Source: Zhongshania sp.
GTDB taxonomy: Bacteria; Pseudomonadota; Gammaproteobacteria; Pseudomonadales; Spongiibacteraceae
Direction: 5' to 3'
Length of the DNA: 64,000 bases
Assembly: GCF_029212375.1 (NCBI RefSeq)
Contig: NZ_JARGNU010000001.1
Location: 62,001-126,000 of the forward strand
The translations under genes were made by a program, and so were the position numbers. Positions 9,239 through 17,126 of this stretch are shown here, piece after piece; the stretch's first letter is position 1; each line of letters starts with the position of its first letter. The notes beneath the pieces were generated by a model. The model was not told where the DNA came from and made no database searches. It saw only the letters and a program-made list of their open reading frames with translations.

Positions 9239-9982
9239 ATGGATGAGAAAACCGCCTTTCGGCATGAATTAATTAGCGCATGGTGCGGCCCAGCCTTCTT
9301 AATTAGCTTTATTATTTTTTGGGTTATTCTTGGGCAGAATTTCCCTAACCCTTCACCGGCCTTAACGGCTGACGCACTGCAAGCGCGCTATGCAGAAAAT
9401 CTTGGCTCTATTCGGCTTGGATTTATTATCTCGATGATTATTGTGGTTTTTTACCTGCCATGGACCGCCTTACTCAGCACCCAAATGGCACGTATAGAAG
9501 GTCGTTTCCCAGTAATGGCCTACCTCCAGTTACTTGGCGGTGGCTTAACCGTGATGGTGGTTTCTTTTAGCGCGTTTTTCTGGGTGGCGGCGGCATTTCG
9601 TCCCGATCAAGACCCAGCTACCACACAAATGCTAACGGATTTAGGTTGGTTGTGTATTGACCTTCAATACGCCTGTACCACCTTGCAGATGATTGCAGCG
9701 GCCTTGGTTGGCTTGGCCGATAAGCGTGAAGTACCACTTTTTCCAAGATGGGCATGTTACGTCACCATCTGGTGCGGTCTTAGCTTCCTGCCTGCGAGTT
9801 TGACGGGGGTTCTTAAGACCGGCCCCTTTGCTTGGGACGGTATACTGAGTTACTACATTCCTTACGCTTGCTGGCTTGGCTGGTACACAATTGCCAGTAC
9901 TTACATGATCAAAGAAGTGAACCGCCGTATAAAAGCAAGTGAAGGTGCTGCTGTAACTAGCCCGAGTTTGTCTCGCGCGTAG
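9239..9982 (+). CDS. Multi-pass membrane protein of unknown function
   Basis: I do not recognise a characterised family. The 247-aa protein shows about six hydrophobic helices at roughly residues 17-33, 60-80, 94-120, 135-160, 168-192 and 203-224, a short basic C-terminal tail, and no signal peptide or redox motif. The track starts at TTG 9206; ATG 9239, nine bases after GAGG, fits better. It lies between the MarR regulator and the subunit III-like pair at 10111/10695, so it may belong with that pair. Possible roles are a transporter-like or membrane electron-transfer partner, but nothing in the sequence decides this. Confidence 0.75.
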   Translation: MDEKTAFRHELISAWCGPAFLISFIIFWVILGQNFPNPSPALTADALQARYAENLGSIRLGFIISMIIVVFYLPWTALLSTQMARIEGRFPVMAYLQLLGGGLTVMVVSFSAFFWVAAAFRPDQDPATTQMLTDLGWLCIDLQYACTTLQMIAAALVGLADKREVPLFPRWACYVTIWCGLSFLPASLTGVLKTGPFAWDGILSYYIPYACWLGWYTIASTYMIKEVNRRIKASEGAAVTSPSLSRA

Positions 9983-10110
9983 TAAAATCTGCTGGCTCGG
10001 TAATTCTATTAATTTAAAGAGTTTTCCGAGCTACCGATCAGCTGCTGATTAGAATAAATATCCGTTCGTGGCTGATCGGGATCCTTGATCTTAAATAAAG
10101 GGAGTAGTGC

Positions 10111-10692
10111 GTGAGCGTTTCTACTATTGAAAAAGAAAGAGCGCCGGCTGTAGAAGAAGGCATCTTAATATTTATTTTTGCTGATATGTGTATGTTCGCC
10201 TTGTTCTTCATCACCTACTTGATGGAGCGTAATGCTGATCCTACAGTGTATATAGCTTCGCAAGCGAAGCTAAATCAAACCTTGGGTGCAATTAATACAC
10301 TCATACTCTTGCTTAGTTCTTGGTTTGTGGTGCTGGCGGTAAAAGCACTTAAACGAAATGCTCAGCAGGCTTGCGCTGTATTTCTTGCGTCAGCATTTTG
10401 TTGTGGTGCAGTTTTTATTGTAAATAAGGCGATGGAATACAGCGCGAAAATTCAAGATGGCGTGACCATTCTGAGCAATGATTTCTTTATGTTTTATTAC
10501 ATTATTACCGGTATTCATTTGGCGCATGTGGTCGGTGGTATGGTGATTTTGCTGGTACTTTTTATAAACACTCGGCGAGGTAAGTATAGCGCTAACAATA
10601 TTGCTGCCGTTGAAAGTGGTGGCGTTTATTGGCATATGGTTGACTTGCTGTGGATATTTATTTTTCCGCTAATCTATTTTTTGGGAGCGTGA
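10111..10692 (+). CDS. Cytochrome c oxidase subunit III-like (NorE-type) membrane protein
   Basis: Haem-copper oxidase subunit III family, short five-helix form as in NorE. Family landmarks are FADMCMFALFF in the first helix, the later ITGIHLAHVVGG, and the C-terminal YWHMVDLLWIFIFPLIY. It starts with GTG 10111 behind AGGGAG. No subunit I or II gene, cytochrome or nitric oxide reductase gene is in the window, so it is an orphan here. The next gene, two bases on, is a small two- to three-helix protein, and a second copy of the same pair lies at 61379-62210. The role is unknown: it may serve an oxidase encoded elsewhere or have been recruited to membrane oxygenase activity. Confidence 0.85.
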   Translation: MSVSTIEKERAPAVEEGILIFIFADMCMFALFFITYLMERNADPTVYIASQAKLNQTLGAINTLILLLSSWFVVLAVKALKRNAQQACAVFLASAFCCGAVFIVNKAMEYSAKIQDGVTILSNDFFMFYYIITGIHLAHVVGGMVILLVLFINTRRGKYSANNIAAVESGGVYWHMVDLLWIFIFPLIYFLGA

Positions 10693-10694
10693 AT

Positions 10695-10952
10695 ATGGCG
10701 CTGTTTCGCGATAATAAAAATCTGGTCGCCATGGGTTTGTTGCTGGCAACGATTGTGTCGTGGTTCACATTTGAAGAATTTCATGGCTATGTGATTGCAT
10801 CGGTAGTGATAATTTTGATCTCTACGGTCAAGGTTAAGGCGGTTATGAGCTCTTTTATGGAGATAGAGGCAATGCCTGGGCCATGGAAATACATGATGAA
10901 CGGCTGGTTGGCGGTGGTTTGTCTGTCTATGCTGATAGCCGAGTTAATGTAA
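10695..10952 (+). CDS. Small membrane protein, subunit IV/NorF-like
   Basis: An 85-aa protein with hydrophobic helices around residues 10-40 and 65-83 and the motif VKAVMSSFMEIEAMPGPWK between them. This resembles the small partner proteins found next to NorE-type subunit III genes (prokaryotic cytochrome c oxidase subunit IV/NorF group). The track ORF from 10650 begins inside the previous gene. ATG 10695, with GGGAG at 10683-10687, is the start. Its paralogue is at 61953, also directly behind a subunit III-like gene. Confidence 0.78.
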   Translation: MALFRDNKNLVAMGLLLATIVSWFTFEEFHGYVIASVVIILISTVKVKAVMSSFMEIEAMPGPWKYMMNGWLAVVCLSMLIAELM

Positions 10953-11107
10953 TGAATCCTGCGTAACTCATTGATTTGTAGTACTTATATAATAAAAGTA
11001 AAAGTGTATTGATGCGCGCCTGTGGAAATTTCTGTGAATTGTGCAGAGTATCCCATGAGCTTAACTGCTTTGTTGTTGTTCAAAATTACCAATCAGTAAC
11101 CTAGTGC

Positions 11108-11135
11108 TTGCAAATACATAGTTTCGTGGTAAATT
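11108..11135 (+). promoter_or_regulatory. Possible promoter for the first TonB-dependent receptor
   Basis: TTGCAA (11108-11113), 16 bases, TAAATT (11130-11135), roughly 85 bases before the receptor ATG in a stretch rich in A and T. Partial consensus only. Confidence 0.3.
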
Positions 11136-11218
11136 ATATTGAAATTAGTTAGTTTGCGAAATATGGTTTTGCGAAGTAGTTATAAAAATAATCTTGGGGT
11201 TCTAGAGAGGATTTATAT

Positions 11219-13627
11219 ATGAAGAAGATTGTAGCCCTTGTTGGGGCTTCCCTGTTGAGTAGTGGCTTTTCGTACGCGCAAGATGTGAATACACCTGCGC
11301 CAGCGGTTAAAAAAAGCAGTAATAGATTACTTGAAGAGGTTACGGTTACTGCTCAGAAGCGTGAGGAAAACTCGCAAGATGTACCTATTAGTATTTCTGC
11401 TTTTAGTGCCGAAAAATTGGACGCGTTTGGTATTGAAAGTACCGCAGATTTAGCACGTATAACCCCAGGTTTAACGTTTACGTTTACCTACGGTTACACC
11501 TTGATTTATTTGCGTGGTGTCGGTACCGATGCATTCCTGCCCTCGGCTGATCCAAGTGTTGCAACCTACATTGATGGTATCAATATTCCGTCTAGCCAAG
11601 GTAAAAATGACACCTTAGGTCCAGTTGAACGGGTCGAGGTATTAAAAGGCCCGCAAGGCACACTGTTTGGTCGGAACTCCACCGGTGGCGCGATCAATAT
11701 TGTTACTGCAAATCCACCAGAAGAATTCGTAGGCTCGATTAACGCGGAATACGGCGTTTACGATTTAGATAGTATCGATCAAACAGTAGACAAAAAATCG
11801 TATAGCTTATATGTGGGTAGCCCTATTACGGAAGATGTGGGCTTTACCTTTGCCTACTTTGAAGAATTGCCAATGATCATGGGCAAGAACACCACCGATG
11901 TTGGGGTTCCAGCGCCTGAGCGTAAAGACTTCACCAAAGGTGGTCGTTTGAAGTTGCGCTGGGATATAAGCGATACCTTTAGCGCAACGCTAATAGGGTC
12001 TTATATTCATCAGTTTAACGGTAACTCGTTGGTTAACGAAAATACCCGCCCGTCTGGCCTTGTTACTGGCGCCTATGAACCCGATACGGCCGATCGTAAT
12101 TGGCACAATGACGTTCAAGGCGGTAACGAAACCGAAAATGCTATGTATGCTGCCGTTTTGGAATGGAGCCCAGGTCCGATAGATATGAAGTTTATCTATG
12201 CAGACAACTCTATCGAAATACCCTTTGCTGCGTATGATTATGATTCAACCGAAAATAATCAGGTAACCTTCTTTACCTTCGATGGCCAGTTTAACGAGCA
12301 GAAGACCTTCGAACTCCAGTTTACCTCGAATTCAGAGACTCCAGGCAGCGATAAGTTTGAATGGGTAACGGGTTTATATAGGCTTGAAGCGGAAGGCGGC
12401 TTCGATAGCCTGTTCTTTACCGTGGGTGGTGGCGGTTTTGCGGAAAATATCTTGCCGATTGATTCTTTGGTGGCCGCTGTTCCGCTCCTAAATGGAATAC
12501 TGTCTGATCCTGCGCTTAATGTGACGCTTGAGGCGGGCTCAGTGTTATATACCGACTCAAATTCGGCGTTCTTCCAAGGTACGTATACGTTTAACGAAGA
12601 ATGGAATCTGACCCTTGGCGCGCGCTACCAGTCTGAAACCCGTGGTATTCGTGATTCGTTTCTTGACGTTGTGCTGGGAACCAGTGGTGACCAGAATGAT
12701 CCTTACTACCGCAGCAGAAGTCGGGAAAATAACCAGCGAGTTAGTACCTTTAGCGTTCCGGATGTTAAAGAGATTACGATGTCGCCGCGGATAGCGGTGC
12801 AGTATTTGCCGAATGAATCGACCCAAATTTATGCGTCGGCTTCGCAAGGTTTTAAAAGTCCAACATATAACACCATTAACTTCTTTTCTGATCCAGATCT
12901 AGTAGGCAAAGAAACCGCAACGGCAGTTGAGCTTGGTATTAAAACTGATTTGCTTGACGATACCTTGCGTTTAAATGCGGCTATTTTCAAAACCAGAATT
13001 AAAGATGTGTTAACCGCTATTGTATCGTTGACGTCCGGCGGCATTGTGCGTTTTCAGAATGCTGGGCAATCTGATATCGAGGGTGCTGAAATGGACTTCC
13101 AGTGGCAGCCTATGTCAGATATCAACCCTGGTCTAGCCGTTACTGGCTCGGTAACGCTTTTAGATGCTAAATATACCGAGTACACCAATGGTGCAGGCTT
13201 TGACGATGACTCCGGCTTGTATTTTGGACCAGACAGCCTTGTTGGCGACACCGCGCGGGACTTTTCCGGCAACGATGTAGTGCGTACCCCAGACATTAGT
13301 TACACGCTAGCGGCGAACCAGCGGATTAGCTTGGGTGACGCTGGCGATCTTGAAGTGGGTGTTGACTACTATTACAACGGTGGTTACAACACTACACCAC
13401 AAAACTCGCCATTCTTTGAACAGGAAGCTTACGGTCTTTGGAATGCACGGCTAAGCTATTTTTATGATCCCTATGGCCTGCAGCTAACAGCTTTTGTAAA
13501 CAATGCATTAGATGAAGAGTATTTTGGCACAATATTACAGCAAGACTTTGGCCGCACCGTTGTATTGGCGCCACCGCGCTTGATGGGTATGCGAGTGAAG
13601 TGGAATTTTGACCAGATGTTCTACTAA
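11219..13627 (+). CDS. TonB-dependent outer membrane receptor
   Basis: Outer-membrane gated channel energised by TonB. The N-terminus has a signal peptide (MKKIVALVGASLL ending near YAQ) and a TonB-box-like LLEEVTVTAQKREE. A plug domain with YLRGVGTDAF and VEVLKGPQGTLFGRNSTGG covers about residues 60-170. A long beta-barrel ends in an aromatic residue (WNFDQMFY). At 802 aa it is full length. It is a close paralogue of the frameshifted receptor at 35563-37997. Siderophore biosynthesis genes are absent and the surroundings are catabolic, so uptake of a hydrophobic or aromatic substrate is a reasonable inference; iron-chelate uptake cannot be ruled out. Confidence 0.93.
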   Translation: MKKIVALVGASLLSSGFSYAQDVNTPAPAVKKSSNRLLEEVTVTAQKREENSQDVPISISAFSAEKLDAFGIESTADLARITPGLTFTFTYGYTLIYLRGVGTDAFLPSADPSVATYIDGINIPSSQGKNDTLGPVERVEVLKGPQGTLFGRNSTGGAINIVTANPPEEFVGSINAEYGVYDLDSIDQTVDKKSYSLYVGSPITEDVGFTFAYFEELPMIMGKNTTDVGVPAPERKDFTKGGRLKLRWDISDTFSATLIGSYIHQFNGNSLVNENTRPSGLVTGAYEPDTADRNWHNDVQGGNETENAMYAAVLEWSPGPIDMKFIYADNSIEIPFAAYDYDSTENNQVTFFTFDGQFNEQKTFELQFTSNSETPGSDKFEWVTGLYRLEAEGGFDSLFFTVGGGGFAENILPIDSLVAAVPLLNGILSDPALNVTLEAGSVLYTDSNSAFFQGTYTFNEEWNLTLGARYQSETRGIRDSFLDVVLGTSGDQNDPYYRSRSRENNQRVSTFSVPDVKEITMSPRIAVQYLPNESTQIYASASQGFKSPTYNTINFFSDPDLVGKETATAVELGIKTDLLDDTLRLNAAIFKTRIKDVLTAIVSLTSGGIVRFQNAGQSDIEGAEMDFQWQPMSDINPGLAVTGSVTLLDAKYTEYTNGAGFDDDSGLYFGPDSLVGDTARDFSGNDVVRTPDISYTLAANQRISLGDAGDLEVGVDYYYNGGYNTTPQNSPFFEQEAYGLWNARLSYFYDPYGLQLTAFVNNALDEEYFGTILQQDFGRTVVLAPPRLMGMRVKWNFDQMFY

Positions 13628-13810
13628 TAGAATGTCATTGGTAAAAACGTCTTGGCTTTTATTTGCGCGAGTTTAGGTTTAATGACATATATTGGCATAG
13701 TAATAGTGTTAGATGATAAGGGTTTCACAGAATCCAGTCTTTCATAAGTGTAACTTTGCTATGCCAGTCTTTGCTTGTTTGACGAAATAAATTACTTTTA
13801 GGAGTATGAA

Positions 13811-14485
13811 ATGAAAATAAAATCTTTGGTAGTGTCTACTTTACTTGCGGTCTCCGGTTTATATGCCGGTGCTGCAACTGCACAAATTGGGGGCTTGCCA
13901 GTTGTTGGTATTCTTTCTGGTGGTTTAGGGGGCGGTGGTATTCCCGTGCTCGGCTCACTGAGCGGGGGTGGTATCCCAGTGTTGGGTTCACTAGATGGTG
14001 GTATTCCAGTTTTGGGCTCACTTGGCGGAGGTGGCATTCCGGTGTTAGGTTCGTTAGATGGGCTCCCTCTTATGGGCAATCTAGACGGCGTTGTGCCTGA
14101 ATTACCAGGCTTGGACGGCATAATAGATGTCGCAGCGGTGCCAAATATTGTTCCTGGGCTGCTTGCGGATTTACCGCGTAGTTTAGGCCGAAATGCGGGA
14201 GGGGTTTCTGGTGTAGTTGGACTGGTAACTCAGCTTAATCCATTGCAGTCTTTCGGTACGGTTGCTGGTATCGGCGGTAATCTGGGTGTGGGTGCTTTAT
14301 ATAGTCTTGTGCCGGTGATTGACGTAGTGGTAAACGATCCCTCGAACATTGTTGAATATCTTTTGGGTAATGGCACTATTCTTACCCAGTTTGGTATTTT
14401 AGGCGATCTGCCCGATATACCACTTGTTACTGCGCCCCTTGGTTTGGGCTATGCAGAGGGAATTCCGGTTTTAGGCGGCTTGTAA
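13811..14485 (+). CDS. Secreted glycine-rich protein with IPVLGSL repeats
   Basis: I do not recognise this family. The protein (224 aa) has a signal peptide (MKIKSLVVSTLLAVSGLYAG, cleavage near ATAQ). Four exact IPVLGSL units separated by Gly/Asp-rich linkers (unit length 9-11 residues) occupy about residues 43-80, degenerate units follow, and a last IPVLGGL forms the C-terminus. The rest is hydrophobic with many Leu, Val and Gly and no cysteine. The start has a good AGGAG (13800-13804) and a hairpin terminator follows, so the gene is real and monocistronic. Its position right after a TonB receptor suggests a cell-surface or periplasmic structural role, but this is speculation. Confidence 0.8.
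   Translation: MKIKSLVVSTLLAVSGLYAGAATAQIGGLPVVGILSGGLGGGGIPVLGSLSGGGIPVLGSLDGGIPVLGSLGGGGIPVLGSLDGLPLMGNLDGVVPELPGLDGIIDVAAVPNIVPGLLADLPRSLGRNAGGVSGVVGLVTQLNPLQSFGTVAGIGGNLGVGALYSLVPVIDVVVNDPSNIVEYLLGNGTILTQFGILGDLPDIPLVTAPLGLGYAEGIPVLGGL
13928..14078 (+). repeat. In-gene tandem repeat encoding IPVLGSL units
   Basis: About 150 bases in which a 27-33 base unit, coding for (G)nIPVLGSL(D/S/G)G, recurs four times plus a degenerate fifth copy. Third codon positions vary between copies (attcccgtgctc, atcccagtgttg, attccagttttg, attccggtgtta), so the repeat is kept at protein level and is not a recent DNA duplication. Confidence 0.85.
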
Positions 14486-14534
14486 TTGTTATGGCAGTTT
14501 TGACTTGTGAACTGCCTTAATAACTCGTTACTCT

Positions 14535-14570
14535 AAAAAGCGTGCACTTTAAAAAGTATACGCTTTTTTT
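14535..14570 (+). terminator. Intrinsic terminator after the repeat protein
   Basis: AAAAAGCGTGCACTTT and AAAGTATACGCTTTTTTT form a stem with one wobble and one mismatch, followed by a T run; it ends about 55 bases before the molybdopterin oxidoreductase start. Confidence 0.7.
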
Positions 14571-14625
14571 ATACCCCTAATTTCATGCATAGTAGATCAC
14601 CCGTAACGGACTTCAGGTTATTTAT

Positions 14626-16839
14626 ATGATTACTCCAATAATGAATAATACAAAATCATCGTCCCCACCAACTGATAAAAAAATATTTTGTGGCGTGTGT
14701 GAGTCCTCCTGTGGTTTAGTGGCCACCATTCAAAATGACGAACTCATAAAACTCCGGCCTGATCCTGACCACCCAAATTCAAAAGGTTTTGCTTGCTCTA
14801 AAGGTCTTGCCTTTGGTGCGGTTCGGGACGATAGCGATCGCGTATTGCGTCCTTTAAAGAGAACCGATGATGGTTCTTTTGTTGCGGTCTCTTGGGAGCA
14901 GGCGCTAGACGAAATTGGCGAGCGCTTAAATGCCATTATTAAAGTGCATGGCCGTGAATCTATTGGCTTGTATCAAGGCAATTCTGTTGCTTGGAACTTC
15001 GGTGCCTTTCTCAATTTGTTTGGCATGGCGGGGGCTTTAAAAACCAAGCATTTGTACAGTGCCGCCTCTATCGACATCAATGGTTATTGGCTGGTCAGTC
15101 AATTGCTTTATGGCAGTAATTTTTTAAACCCAGTACCCGATATAGCCCGCACCGATTTTATGTTGTGCATTGGCGCTAACCCCGCGGTGTCTCATGGCAG
15201 TATGGCGAATATTGGTCGCTTCCGAGACACCATGCTTGGTGTAACAGCGCGGGGCGGTAGGGTGGTGGTTATTGACCCACGGCGCTCAGAAACCGCAGAA
15301 CTTTTCGAGCATCTACCTATTCGCCCCAATGGTGATGCTTGGTTGCTCGCGGCTATGTTAAAGGTTATTTTTGATGAAGGTTTAGCAGACCTCGCTGCAT
15401 TACAGCGCCAAACTTCGGGTTCTGGAATTATAGCGGATTTGTTAGCGCCGGTTTCATTGGCGCAAGCGTCCGATGCAGCAGGAATCCCTGTTGCTGAAAT
15501 CCAGCAATTGGCGAGGGATTTTGCTGCCGCCCCTTCGGCCTGTGCTTACGGGCGCTGCGGTATGTCAATTGGGCCATTTGCCACCTTAAGCAAATATCTA
15601 CTTGATGTGCTTAATATCGCCACCGGCAATTTAGATCGCGAGGGCGGCTGGTGTTTTGCTCGGCCATTTATTGACCTAGAAGCGCTGATGCATCAGTTGA
15701 AATCAACGGGTTATGATCGCTGGCGCACTCGGGTGGATGGCTTTCCCGAAGTGGCAGGCACGGCGCCGGTGGTAAGTATTCCTCGTGAAATTACCACCCC
15801 AGGCAAAGGGCAGTTGCGGGCAATGATGGTCATTGGCGCGAATCCGGCCACCAGTAGCCCGGCTGCTGGGGAGTTGCGAGATGCCTTTAAACAGCTCGAT
15901 TTACTCATTTCCCAAGATATTTATATTACTGAAACCAGCCGTATGGCGGATTATATTTTACCGCCAACCACGTGGTTAGAGCGCGAAGGCTTTCCTATTT
16001 TTACCCAATCGCATTCTGGTGTACCCCACGCTCAATGGGTGGGCCCTACTCTAAAAGCGCGGGGCGATGTTCGCGATGACGCGTGGATTATGGATGAAAT
16101 ATCTAAGCGCATTGGTATTGTGCCGGCAGATTTTCCCGGTGCTCAGCTATTGGGTAAATTAGGGCTTAGACCCAGCCCCGCATTTTTGATGGACGTGGGC
16201 TTGCGCACTGGGCCGGAGGGGGATTGGTTTGGCTTGCGACCCTCAGGTTTGAGTCGCAAAAAGCTGCTAGGCAACGACGGCGCAATTAAACTTGCCGATG
16301 GATTGCCCACCGGTATTCTGAAAAAGCGGATGTTTACCAAAGACAAAAAAGTCAATCTTGATCATGGTGTGTTTAGAACTGAAATGACGCGCTTATTGGC
16401 GAGCTCTTTTGCGCAGGATGAAAACTATCCGCTAAGCCTTATTAGCCAGCGGGAGCTGCGTTCGCAAAATACCTGGCTGCACAATATTTCAAAATTGGTG
16501 GTGGCCGACCGTGTTCAGCGTTTGCGTATTCACCCCAGGGACGCCGCGCGCTATGGTATCGAAGAGGGCGATCCAGTCGAAATAAGTTCGCCCTATGGGC
16601 AAATTCGGGTGCCGGAAGCGCGTATTAGCGACGAGATGATGCCCGGTAGCTTGGCGCTCCCTCATGGCTGGGGTCACGAGGGCGGCTGGCAGCGAGCAGT
16701 TGCGGTGGGCGGTGCTGGCTACAATCAACTTACCACTAATCGTGCAGACTCGGCAGACTTGCCCAGTGGCAATGCCACGGTTAATGGGATTAGCGTGCGC
16801 ATTCGTTCTCTGCGCGATGTGGTGGAGATGGCGTCATGA
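14626..16839 (+). CDS. Molybdopterin-dependent oxidoreductase (DMSO reductase superfamily)
   Basis: Catalytic subunit with an N-terminal [4Fe-4S] site (Cys22-x2-Cys25-x3-Cys29-x27-Cys57), central bis-MGD binding domains and a C-terminal molydop-binding beta domain (RIHPRDAARYGIEEGDPVEI, SLALPHGWGHEGGW). At 737 aa it is normal in length. There is no Tat signal, so it is cytoplasmic. At the place where formate dehydrogenases and NapA carry Sec or Cys as Mo ligand it reads LYSAASIDIN, so a classical formate dehydrogenase or nitrate reductase is unlikely. It overlaps a ferredoxin gene by four bases and is followed by a FprA-like reductase, giving a self-contained NAD(P)H-ferredoxin-Mo enzyme chain. 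The substrate is unknown. ATG 14641 is an alternative start. Confidence 0.88.
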   Translation: MITPIMNNTKSSSPPTDKKIFCGVCESSCGLVATIQNDELIKLRPDPDHPNSKGFACSKGLAFGAVRDDSDRVLRPLKRTDDGSFVAVSWEQALDEIGERLNAIIKVHGRESIGLYQGNSVAWNFGAFLNLFGMAGALKTKHLYSAASIDINGYWLVSQLLYGSNFLNPVPDIARTDFMLCIGANPAVSHGSMANIGRFRDTMLGVTARGGRVVVIDPRRSETAELFEHLPIRPNGDAWLLAAMLKVIFDEGLADLAALQRQTSGSGIIADLLAPVSLAQASDAAGIPVAEIQQLARDFAAAPSACAYGRCGMSIGPFATLSKYLLDVLNIATGNLDREGGWCFARPFIDLEALMHQLKSTGYDRWRTRVDGFPEVAGTAPVVSIPREITTPGKGQLRAMMVIGANPATSSPAAGELRDAFKQLDLLISQDIYITETSRMADYILPPTTWLEREGFPIFTQSHSGVPHAQWVGPTLKARGDVRDDAWIMDEISKRIGIVPADFPGAQLLGKLGLRPSPAFLMDVGLRTGPEGDWFGLRPSGLSRKKLLGNDGAIKLADGLPTGILKKRMFTKDKKVNLDHGVFRTEMTRLLASSFAQDENYPLSLISQRELRSQNTWLHNISKLVVADRVQRLRIHPRDAARYGIEEGDPVEISSPYGQIRVPEARISDEMMPGSLALPHGWGHEGGWQRAVAVGGAGYNQLTTNRADSADLPSGNATVNGISVRIRSLRDVVEMAS

Positions 16840-17126
16840 GCTATGTGATTACCGCGCCCTGTGTGGCAGATTATTCATGCGTTGAAGTGTGTCCTGTGGA
16901 CTGTATTAGCCCTATGCCTGATGATTCTGGGTTTGACGCAGCAACGCAGCTCTATATCAACCCTGTGCTGTGTGTCGATTGCGATGCTTGTAGAGAGGCT
17001 TGCCCTGTAAACGCGATATTCGCCGAAGACCAGCTCCCAGAAAAATGGCTGGATTATATCGGCATTAACGCCGCGCACTTTCAATCCCATACTCAAACCG
17101 TTGCGGAGGTTCGTCATGATAAGTGA
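16836..17126 (+). CDS. Two-cluster ferredoxin (7Fe/8Fe type)
   Basis: Small electron carrier of 96 aa. The first half has Cys9, Cys15, Cys19 and Cys23 (CVEVCPVDCI), resembling the FdxA 3Fe-4S/4Fe-4S arrangement. The second half has the canonical Cys46-x2-Cys49-x2-Cys52-x3-Cys56-Pro. ATG 16836 overlaps the Mo-enzyme stop (ATGA), and its own end overlaps the reductase start by 11 bases. The three proteins are therefore translated together, and this one most likely shuttles electrons between the flavoprotein and the Mo enzyme. Confidence 0.88.
   Translation: MSYVITAPCVADYSCVEVCPVDCISPMPDDSGFDAATQLYINPVLCVDCDACREACPVNAIFAEDQLPEKWLDYIGINAAHFQSHTQTVAEVRHDK

Noticed and set aside
10111-10952. Part of a respiratory oxidase or nitric oxide reductase operon
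   Set aside because: No catalytic subunit, cytochrome c or accessory gene within the window near either copy.
13928-14078. CRISPR or DNA-level satellite
   Set aside because: Repeats are in frame, vary at third codon positions and lie inside a coding sequence with a signal peptide.
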